Positions 58,201-64,000 of a stretch of DNA of 64,000 nt are shown here, piece by piece. Source of the DNA: Mesocentrotus franciscanus. Lineage: Eukaryota; Echinodermata; Echinoidea; Camarodonta; Strongylocentrotidae. The stretch covers positions 11,742,600 through 11,806,599 of the forward strand of contig CP137670.1 in assembly GCA_037976565.1 (NCBI GenBank). The letters are read 5' to 3'. The number at the start of each line of letters is the position of its first letter. The stretch's first letter is position 1. The translations under genes and the position numbers were made by a program. The notes beneath the pieces were generated by a model. The model did not search any database. It was not told the DNA's origin and saw only the letters and a program-made list of their open reading frames with translations.

Positions 58201-61200
58201 ATGTTTGCAATTTGCAAAAACTTCTGTTTGTTAAAATGTCCATCATTGGTGATTCACAAAAGTTTCTACTTTAGCGATATATCAGTAGGAAGACTTGTAA
58301 AAGTAATGTTAACTGTAGAATTAGGATTAGGTTAGGTTGGGTATTATCAAGTTTATGAGACAAGACCAGATCACAAAATGGCCTCATCACAGCTATATCC
58401 ATGTTAAGAATTGTTGACACCACACACATGCAGACAACTGCTAGATTTTCATTCCACCTAAAGCTCTGCCATTTTGCTTGAATCAAATAGATGATGATTG
58501 ACTTTTTTTTCAGTATGAAGTGAAGCTTACAGTTTATACAGAAAAGATAGTCTACACGTTATGAAGTGTATTAGACAAGATCAGAGGCTGTATCCTGAAA
58601 GCTCACTTAGCTTTCTTTTTAGCTTTCTTTTTAAGTTCTCAAGTTATTTATTTCCTTGTAGGGTAACTGGTCTGTGAAGCGTTTCAAGATGGAGAGAGCA
58701 GGAGTGACGCAGGTTCTATCCCGACTCTCCTACATCTCATGCCTTGGGATGATGACAAGAATATCCAGTCAGGTGAGATCAATGATACTTACATGACAAT
58801 TACATTACAATGACAGTAGGCCCATTAACACATCCAAAAGACCATTTTGAAAAATCATCGAGTTTTTGGACTACCATTTACACTACTGGAAAAACCCAGG
58901 AAGAACCGTCAAAGTTTGTTCATATCGTCTTTTTGGTGAGTAGCGCGCATGCGGGACTCGTTGATGCCCTGCATGCGTTAGCACGTGGAAGCGAGGACAA
59001 TCACGTGACAAAAAAAATCTGTATCTCACCGAAGTTTGCTTTTACACTGTGAAAATATGTGAAACTTTGGCAGGCGTTTAAAAAAACACACTCCAGAGGA
59101 GGTTTTTTATTTTAATTTTTCATCGCGTTTGCCTGTAGAACTACCGGCGAAATACCGAAATGTGGGAAAACCGATGGTTTTGGGGTGCAGTGTAAATGCA
59201 GCTACTGGCAATGATATTTACAAGCTTATAAAGATGATGCACAGTGTTCAGGTTAGAATGATATTTCTTTTTCCCCTACAGTTTGAGAAGACCAGAAAAG
59301 TGAGTGGTCCCCGTTCCCTTCAACCGTCCCAGTGGGGTATGCTGTGCCCATCCGATACCCCTGAAGGAGAGGTAAGAGAAATGATCACCAGTCTTGGTCA
59401 CAAGTGATTTTATTCATCATATTATTCATAATCCAAAATAATCTCCAAATCAAATAGAAGATAAAAGATACAGATCTTAGATGGAATAGGGAAGAGGGGT
59501 TGTACCTTTTAAGCCCATCACATATGGGGACTAGGGGCCGTATTCTGAACCCTGTGTTATCTCTAATATTGTTGTATCTTTCAAGAAAAGATAAAGTTGG
59601 TATTCTGAACATTGTTGTAACTTTTGTTGTATCTTTTGTTGTATCTTTTCTCTCATTTCTTTGGTCGCGCCTGCGCTCAAACTTTTGTGCGCTTGTAATA
59701 GTACGTAGTATTACAAAAATGGCGCTTAATCCTCATTTGCATATGCGCACGGGAGATAATATGACAAGATAATTGGTATTCTGAAAATTGTTGTATCTTT
59801 TATCTTATCTTATCTTGCATGGTATTTACAACAATATTTACAATAGGTAGGGGGTTGTTGTATCTTTCGGGTGATATAATGGCGGCAATATTCCTTGCCC
59901 AAAACCAACTTCGTGCCAATAGACGAGTTAGAAGAAGATTGTGTGTTGACCGGAGACATCACAGATGAGAACTTTCTAAGAAATTACATGCTAGGATATG
60001 ACGATTTTAATGCTCTCATCTATAACCACTAATTGAAAACGTGACTTGTCTTCATGATCCACATGCCACAGCGCATATGATGACGCGCGTAATAAACGCT
60101 CAATTTACTAATTACGCCCAAGATTAGTATGCGCTAGGCGCATCATTAGATATGGCATAAAGTATTCCTATTGGTTGACCTACTTATCATGCTTATATAA
60201 AATAGATTTTGATTGGTAGGGTCCATAAAAATGGGCGTGTCAACAGTGGTCAAAGATAAGATAGAGGCGGTCCTTCAAGAGATAACACAGGGATAAAATG
60301 ATTTTCAGAATACCAACTTACAACAATATTAGCGCTGTGTTATCTCTGGAAGATACAACAAAAGATAACACAAAACTTACAACAATGTTCAGAATACCAC
60401 CCTAGGATCCAATCTTAGAAGAAATGGTATTAGTATTGTACTGTATGTGACAATTTGAATCGGTCAGATCCTCGTGATTGATGGTTGTTAATATTCATAT
60501 AGCTCTTAAAATTGTAATGGGTTAAGGGGCTATTTTGGGCCTGCAAATCTAAGTGACATCAGACCAGTTGCAAGACTGTCTTTGAATTCAATTTCAGTCT
60601 TTATTATTTCTCTAGTTTAAAAAAAAAATATCAAAACACACAAGCATTGAAATATATACAAAGCAATTCAAGGGTAGAATACAAGGTACATTAAATAAAT
60701 TCATACAAAATATGAAGGAAAAAAGGGACTCAAATTAACCCGTAGGTTTAACACAGGAACAACCCTGTTACAGAGATGCCAACCAGTACGATTAAATCGT
60801 ATTTAGTACGATATTAAGAGTGAAATACGATAATACGATTCACCTCTTAAAATACGATTTTTCTTTTTTTTTTTTTTTTTTTTGTGGAATCGCATAGAAA
60901 CATGTACAAGTAAACCCCGGAACCCCAACAAAAACTTTGCTTTACAATTTTCTCATTAAATTTTAATGAAAGATCAAACATTTTTACTTGACCATTCTTA
61001 CCAGTAACACATTTTTCTGAAATTATACTAGCTCGGGGCCAGTGGTAATGTCAAGTTTTCGTGAAAATCTGATTTTTCTCTCCAAAATCTGATTTTTTAG
61101 GATATTCAGTCTGTTTTTTTGTGTCAAGAGGTTGGCATCTCTGCTGTTGCAGTAGGCATTAGGTTACTACAGTGTAGGATTTCCCATCATTGATTTAATC

Positions 61201-63105
61201 AATCAATATTATGTCATTTGGTTCGTAAGATGCATATCCCTGACTGTGTGACTGTTCTTCTAATTGTCTATCAATGTTTTTGTTGGCGTTATTTTTTAAA
61301 GGGATGTGGATTAATCAAGAACCTTGCACTCATGACCCACATCACAACGGACATGGAGGAGGCCCCCATTGTCAGACTTGCGTTCAACTTGGGGGTGGAG
61401 CCTGTGCATCTCATGTCAGGGGAGGAGCTAAGCATGAAAGATGTCTACGTTGTCTTCCTCAACGGTAAGATACATGTAGGCTAGTAGAACTAGAGATTAA
61501 CAAAAAAAGAATTGAAGGGAAAAAGCTTGTAGATACAAAGTAAATATTTGTTGACTTGAAGAATTGTTTTCACTACTTTACCAGTTAGAGACAATGATTT
61601 CTTTTACTCACCCCCCACCCACCTAAAAAATAAAGACGTTGTAACATGAATTATAATTTTGATACAGGAATAACTCAAGTTTTATTGAGTGGGTAAAAAT
61701 AAATAACCATTTGGAATTTATGTCATGAAGCAAATTTTTTCGAAATATGAGGAGAACAGTCAGATAATTGTCATCCTTCGTTGCTCCTTTTCAAATGTTA
61801 TCTTGTACAGGCTTCAATATTTATGGGTCTCTTTTCCCACCTCTATTAGTGCAATAAAGTGATATCACTTATTATTGAAATGTTCTGTATTCTTCAATAG
61901 TGGAACCATTAAAAAAAACGTGATTATTGATATGAAATCGACAGGTAACATTTTGGGTGTGGTCAGAGAGCATAAAAGGTTGATGCGGACCTTCCGCCTG
62001 GTGAGACGGGCGGGGTACATCAGTGAGTTTGTCTCCATCTGTCCAAACCACGCCCAGAGATGTGTCACCATTGCATCTGATGGAGGGAGGGTGTGCAGGT
62101 AAGTTGCTTATTTAGATGATGAAGGCAATGCTGATAGTGATGGTATGGGTGTTGGTGGTGGTTGCAATGAGGATGGTGGTGATGGTTATAATGGTATTGG
62201 TGATGATAACGATTTAGGAGGTGTTGATGATTTTGATGAAGGTGATGATTATCATGATGATGAAGGTGATGATGATGATGATGATGGTGATGAAGGTGAT
62301 GAAGGTGATGATGATGATGTTGATGATTATTATTATGATGATGATGATGATGAAGGTGATGATGATGATAGTGATGAAGATGATGATGATGATGATGATG
62401 ATGATGAAGATGATGATGATGATGATGATAGTGATGATGATGATGATGATGATAATTTTGATGATGAGGATGGTGTTGATGGTGAAGGTTATAATGGTAT
62501 TAGTGATGATGGAGATTTGGGAGGTGAGGATGATTTTGATGAAGGTGATGGTGGAGGTGATGATGCTGAAGGTTGATGAGGACCTTGCGTCTCAGTGAGT
62601 TTGTTTCGATCTGTCCAAACCACACCCACAGATGCGTCTACATTGCATCTGATCGAGGGAGGGTGTGCAAGAGAGTCGTTCATCCAAATGAAGATGATAC
62701 AGTGGAACCTTGTTATAACGAGGTCCTTGGGACCATGGAAATTACCTCGTTATATCAGGAATCTTGTTATATCAGGGTAAAAAACAAAGGAATATAAAGA
62801 GCTGGGAACAGAAACCTCGTTATATCAGAGCTCTTTATATTGAGGTTCCACTGTTATAGTGGTGGCGGTAGGAGAGGTGATGGTGATGATGATGGAGGGG
62901 GTGGTGGTGGTAGTTGTGGTGATGATGATGATAATCTTGAAGATAATGATGATAAATGGTGACGATGTTGGTAATGTTGGGTGTGATGGTGATGATAGTA
63001 ATCATTGGTGATAGTAATGCTGATGATGATGATGATGATGATGATGATCGTGACGGTGGTGTTTATGATGGTAGTGGTGTTGTTTGTGATTGTGATGATG
63101 ATGAC

Positions 63106-63141
<36 letters not shown>

Positions 63142-64000
63142 GATGATGGTAATGATGATGACGATGATGATAGTAATGATGCTGGCGGTAGTATTTGTGG
63201 TGTGGTAACTATGGTGATGGAGACAATAGACATAATGGTCATCTCTTATGACAAGCAACTTTGCATGCATTGTTCCAATCCAAGTGCAACCAAACAGTGG
63301 TGATGATGGTGGTAGCATTGACTTGACGATTGTGATGATAGTTGTGAAAAATGGGTTTGTAGAATAAGAGGCGAGGAATATAGATTTTATTATGATGGTT
63401 TTAACTGTGATTGTAATAGTTTTTATATGTTTTAGGCATACATTGTATATTTTGACTCTTTCTTTGCCAACCTTCTCAACATTTAGACCTTACATCATCG
63501 TCGAGAATTGCAAACCGAGAGTGATGGACAAACACATGATAGAGCTCTCGCAAGGCTTCAGAAGCTTTGAAGACTTCCTGAGAGAGGGGCTTGTTGAGTA
63601 CCTTGACGTCAACGAGGAAAATGACAGCTTGGTGGCGCTCTACGAAACAAACATCTCAAAGTGAGTCAAGGAGCTCAGATTATATTTTGTTGAATGAAAA
63701 CTCCCCTCTGTAATGTGTGGCAAGTTGGAAGCTGGCATATCTGAAATTTCATTCCATTACCTTAGTGATTATTTACCGTTCTCCCTTCTCAGTCTACCTT
63801 GACTGGTGATCATATCTTTCATGTCTTTCATCCCAACAGAGAGACAATTCGTCTTTAGATAGAACCATTCACCAGTCTTGGATTGGATGATGTGATTATT
63901 TACCGTTCTTCCTTCTCAGTCTACCTTGACTGGTGATCATATCTTTCATGTCTTGCATCCAAACAGAGAGACAATTCGTCTTTAGATAGAACCATTTACC
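45119..64000 (+). CDS. POLR3B: DNA-directed RNA polymerase III subunit RPC2, 5' part (15 exons)
   Basis: Second-largest Pol III core subunit; with the largest subunit it forms the catalytic cleft that makes tRNA and 5S RNA. Exons: 45119-45238, 46834-46923, 47351-47415, 48011-48187, 48943-49152, 49784-49865, 53227-53376, 54196-54315, 56271-56408, 57885-58046, 58662-58772, 59282-59371, 61302-61464, 61945-62098, 63487-63660. All have AG/GT borders, matched phases and no stop; 668 residues of about 1130. Landmarks: [60 protein letters not shown]-like [58 protein letters not shown] and [11 protein letters not shown]. Protrusion, lobe and fork regions are present; the hybrid-binding, wall and clamp parts lie beyond the window. 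The N-terminal 40 residues ([20 protein letters not shown] onward) are acidic/basic and unlike human, but an in-frame ATG and donor support them. Confidence 0.97.
45330..45860. repeat. GA-rich simple sequence in POLR3B intron 1
   Basis: Long AAGAAG/GGAGAA purine tract on the plus strand, interrupted at 45500-45600 by TAGATCTAGACCTAGG-type palindromic repeats. The open frames are low complexity. Confidence 0.75.
46995..47135. repeat. AT-rich microsatellite (ATA/AAT)n
   Basis: AATAATAATAATGATTATAA and similar runs in POLR3B intron 2. Confidence 0.7.
47695..47890. repeat. (AATGAT/ATAATA)n microsatellite
   Basis: About 195 bp of ATAATGATAATAA-type repeats in POLR3B intron 3, 120 bp upstream of exon 4. 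Confidence 0.8.
48201..48513. mobile_element. palindromic MITE, GGGGTGTTTCACAAAG family variant
   Basis: Starts GGGGGGTGTTTCACAAAGAT, 13 bp after exon 4, and ends ATCTTTGTGAAACACTGCCC. The arms hold CTAAGTTGAACTTATCTCTA and CCAACTTAGAGTTAAGTTCA. The ends match the IDO-intron family but the interior differs. Confidence 0.78.
48687..48905 (+). mobile_element. MITE (TTAAAGCCCC family) with small internal insertion
   Basis: TTTAAAGCCCCACTGTACTA ... GTGCAGAGGGGCTTTAA, with a (TTGAT)n-like insert at 48719-48745. Its right end lies 37 bp from the exon 5 acceptor. Confidence 0.78.
49435..49586. mobile_element. MITE (GGGCCC...TTTCATGAAAC family)
   Basis: CTGGACCCTGTTTCATGAAA ... TTTTATGAAACGGGCCCC with GAGCTACTGAAATCATGGCA inside, in POLR3B intron 5. 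It separates two copies of the intron 5 start (49153-49230 and about 49655-49730). Confidence 0.75.
49888..50981. mobile_element. MITE (AAGTYCACC family) interrupted by a second TIR element
   Basis: The outer element begins AAAGGGGAAGTTCACCCTGG and shows the family phrases TTGAGCTAAATCTGATTAG and ACAAGTTGGCAACATTGCAA, resuming with GTCACAGAGTTGCCAACTTG near 50880. The inner element (50281-50813) has ends AAAGGTACTATGTCCCATTT and AAAGGGACATAGTATCTTT. The small plus frames 50186-50620 are not supported. Confidence 0.6.
50982..51177 (+). mobile_element. MITE (TTAAAGCCCC family)
   Basis: Complete copy TTTAAAGCCCACTGTACTAC ... AGTGCAGAGGGGCTTTAA in POLR3B intron 6, nearly identical in its right half to 48790-48905. 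Confidence 0.8.
51370..52330. mobile_element. TIR element with TAA target duplication (PIF/Harbinger-like)
   Basis: Left end GGCCAAAAAAAAAAAGTTGT, with TTTGGTTGTCCTCGA further in. Right end is its inverse (TCGAGGACAACCAAATGA ... TTTTTTTTTTTTGGCC). TAA flanks both sides (51367-51369, 52331-52333). A 3-bp T(A/T)A duplication with a GGCC-like start is the PIF/Harbinger pattern. There is no transposase frame in its 961 bp. It lies in POLR3B intron 6. Confidence 0.65.
52334..53226. other. rest of POLR3B intron 6, no gene supported
   Basis: A 188-codon plus frame at 52533-53099 is rich in Ser, Arg, His and Phe, and its end follows a TTCATCTTCATC tract next to a small hairpin (CTGAGAGCTTC/GAAGCTCTCAG). 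It has no recognisable domain, so I do not call it a gene. Confidence 0.4.
53377..54180. repeat. GA-rich simple sequence in POLR3B intron 7
   Basis: GAGAGA/AGGGAG tract covering almost the entire intron, with two embedded repeats of ATGGATGAGTGTCAAAGCCA (about 53697 and 53835) and a short echo of exon 7 (GGAAGAACCTACAATGGTCA at about 53472, matching GGAAGAATCTACAATGGTCA at 53300). Frames on either strand are low complexity. Confidence 0.8.
54425..54492 (+). pseudogene. POLR3B exon 8 partial copy 1
   Basis: Repeats the second half of exon 8 (54253-54315) at a distance of 172 bp: [12 protein letters not shown] then ATTILFHIP, still open and followed by the same CCT|GTAAGT donor and CTCCTAGACTCC intron start. 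An AG (GATAAAG) precedes it. It lacks the first 19 codons of the exon. It could in principle be spliced in frame, but is more likely a duplication relic. Confidence 0.8.
54608..54690 (+). pseudogene. POLR3B exon 8 partial copy 2
   Basis: A further copy 183 bp on: AAGAAGAGGAAAGTTGATGA and AGCAAGAGAACTACAATGTG, then frame loss and a decayed donor (CTTATTTTCCTAGACTCG). A weaker fourth echo (AAGGAAGTGCAAAGTGGTTG) lies at 55173-55215 beyond a MITE. Confidence 0.75.
54712..55117. mobile_element. complete MITE, same family as the one inside the IDO transposon
   Basis: TTTAAAGGTAAAGACCAGTT at the left and ACTGGTCTTCATCTTTAAA at the right, 406 bp. It contains complements of all segments seen at 27858-28050, 30150-30352 and 34136-34322, and so gives the uninterrupted reference for those broken copies. 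It lies between exon 8 shards in POLR3B intron 8. Confidence 0.82.
55280..55475 (-). mobile_element. MITE (TTAAAGCCCC family)
   Basis: Inverted copy: TTAAAGCCCCTCTGCACTAT ... AAGTAGTACAGTGGTGCGTTAA in POLR3B intron 8. Confidence 0.78.
55640..55915 (-). mobile_element. tRNA-derived SINE
   Basis: Minus strand: tRNA-like head GAGGTGTCGTGGTCGAGTGG with GCAGTTCGAGTCCCGCCGCG (box B) near 55845-55860. The body follows, with GCAAATGTAGATCAATGTC and TACCCATTTACATCACCTGG as read on the plus strand. Longest body of this family in the window. Confidence 0.75.
55995..56230. repeat. dispersed repeat, AAGACCACC family
   Basis: Internally repeated (ACAGTGAAACTTGTATGTAA, GTGGTCTTTGTGTACAGGTT, TTTCAATGAGAAACCATATT). 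It ends about 40 bp before exon 9. Confidence 0.6.
56447..56840 (+). repeat. tandem copies of the exon 5 / intron 5 junction
   Basis: GTGTCTTGCAATGTAACCAG followed by GTACAGGTTTGTG reproduces the last 20 bases of exon 5 (49133-49152) and its intron start, 7.3 kb downstream in intron 9. Three more diverged units of about 115-120 bp follow (starting near 56577, 56693 and 56802), each with a GTAACCAGGTAC-like junction, GGGCATGGTG, CCCTTTTTCACAA and ACATGATTGAATA. Confidence 0.75.
56845..57884. other. rest of POLR3B intron 9, nothing identified
   Basis: About 1 kb of AT-rich DNA with no open frame or clear repeat. A stretch starting TTAAAGGGATTGGGTAACTTT (57170) resembles a MITE end, but I cannot find its partner with confidence. 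Confidence 0.4.
58341..58412 (+). pseudogene. POLR3B exon 10 partial copy
   Basis: Repeats the last 65 or so bases of exon 10 (TTATGAGACAAGACCAGATC, GCCTCATCACAGCTATATCC) with a one-base insertion (CACAAAATGG against CACAAACGG) and a mutated donor (ATGTTAAGAA for ACGGTAAGCA). A fainter echo (ATGAAGTGTATTAGACAAGA) is at 58561-58590. Confidence 0.78.
58800..59260. other. POLR3B intron 11, nothing identified
   Basis: No gene or clear repeat. The small plus frames (58810-59052, 59129-59260) show no family features; the second runs into exon 12 by chance. Confidence 0.4.
59534..60401 (+). mobile_element. Harbinger-like element with transposase N-terminal relic
   Basis: Ends GGGGCCGTATTCTGAAC and GTTCAGAATACCACC, flanked by CTA on both sides (59531-59533, 60402-60404), a 3-bp duplication. 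Inside, plus strand from 59878, one frame gives [20 protein letters not shown]; after a shift another gives [20 protein letters not shown] then [11 protein letters not shown] and stop. That order (Arg-rich stretch, D-x-x-D-E/D-x-x-x-x-x-Y) resembles the start of PIF/Harbinger nucleases. No catalytic DDE part remains. Repeated TATCTTTTGTTGTATCTTTT motifs line the arms. Confidence 0.6.
60771..61143. mobile_element. TIR element with CAGAGATGCCAAC ends
   Basis: CAGAGATGCCAACCAGTACG at the left, GTTGGCATCTCTG at the right, 373 bp, non-coding, with a T-tract at 60861-60882. Same end type as 18836-19193. It is in POLR3B intron 12. Confidence 0.65.
62105..62572. repeat. (GAT)n trinucleotide expansion in POLR3B intron 14
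   Basis: About 465 bp of GATGAT with GGT and GAA variants, densest at 62260-62450. It produces acidic (Asp), Met and Ile homopolymer-like open frames in different frames, none of which are genes. Confidence 0.88.
62570..62675 (+). pseudogene. POLR3B exon 14 partial copy
   Basis: AGGTTGATGAGGACCTTGCG then GTGAGTTTGTTTCGATCTGT, CCACACCCACAGATGCGTCT and GAGGGAGGGTGTGCAAG parallel exon 14 from 61978. About 23 bp (the region encoding VRRAGYI) are missing and the donor is changed to GCAAGAG. The open part reads [20 protein letters not shown]. It lies 490 bp after the real exon, separated by the GAT tract. Confidence 0.8.
62698..62854. mobile_element. short TIR element (ACAGTGGAACCT ends)
   Basis: ACAGTGGAACCTTGTTATAA at the left, GAGGTTCCACTGT at the right, with internal CCTCGTTATATCAG repeats. 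A TA precedes the left CAGTGG, compatible with a Tc1/mariner-type MITE, but the right flank is TT. Confidence 0.55.
62860..63330. repeat. second (GAT)n/(GGT)n expansion in POLR3B intron 14
   Basis: GATGATGATGAT and GGTGGTGGTGGT runs (62860-62960, 63015-63180) with less regular flanks. Open frames on both strands (62854-63318, 62956-63303) are repeat translations. Confidence 0.85.
63765..64000 (+). pseudogene. tandem decoys of the POLR3B exon 16 start
   Basis: Two copies of a 127-bp unit (63765-63891 and 63892 to the window end). Each holds an acceptor-like CAACAG or AAACAG then AGAGACAATTCGTCTTTAGA. Continued in the phase left by exon 15 this reads KETIRL, stop, IEPFT, where the family has KDTTHLEIEPFTLLG. 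Copy 1 continues SLG and then runs into copy 2. Because both carry the stop and are truncated, the true exon 16 probably lies beyond 64000. Confidence 0.7.

Noticed and set aside
62145..62576. Poly-Asp 143-codon and poly-Met 125-codon frames
   Set aside because: Frames of a GAT microsatellite inside an intron.

Overview
The window is animal nuclear DNA: AT-rich, intron-rich, GT-AG spliced genes and dense in short inverted-repeat transposons. The protein sequences and repeat types point to a marine invertebrate deuterostome, most likely an echinoderm such as a sea urchin; this is an inference, and the species cannot be fixed from the sequence alone.

Three protein genes can be reconstructed exon by exon. 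(1) An indoleamine 2,3-dioxygenase (IDO) gene on the minus strand, start codon at 32653 and stop at 11553, 13 coding exons, 466 codons once exon 1 is read without its insertion, ending in a hydrophobic tail anchor. (2) A MULE-transposase-derived gene with a SWIM zinc finger on the minus strand, 44937 to 36140, eight exons, about 794 codons, with two apparent single-base deletions. (3) The 5' 59 percent of the RNA polymerase III second-largest subunit gene (POLR3B/RPC2) on the plus strand, 15 exons from 45119 to 63660, continuing beyond the window. Genes 2 and 3 are head to head with 181 bp between their start codons.

Main discovery: coding exon 1 of IDO is cut by a 6,770-bp element (25833-32602). 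It has 146-bp terminal inverted repeats that I read as identical, flanked by a perfect 9-bp target duplication (CTGCTGATC). The first element codon on the IDO strand is TAG, so this haplotype encodes only 17 residues before a stop, while all other exon joins of the gene stay in frame. The insertion therefore looks recent. Inside it lies a MITE that is itself split by a decayed Tx1/L1-type LINE.

Second pattern: POLR3B introns hold decaying partial copies of its own exons with flanking splice sites (exon 5 end, exon 8 second half, exon 10 end, exon 14 and the presumed exon 16 start), some of them tandemly repeated.

Layout: 1-11.5 kb, repeats only (SINEs, nested MITEs, a LINE tail, a TIR-capped minisatellite); 11.5-32.7 kb, IDO with MITE-filled introns and the big insertion; 32.7-36.1 kb, repeats and IDO upstream DNA; 36.1-45 kb, MULE/SWIM gene; 45-64 kb, POLR3B. 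The three genes have no evident functional link: tryptophan catabolism, a probable nuclear zinc-finger protein, and Pol III transcription.
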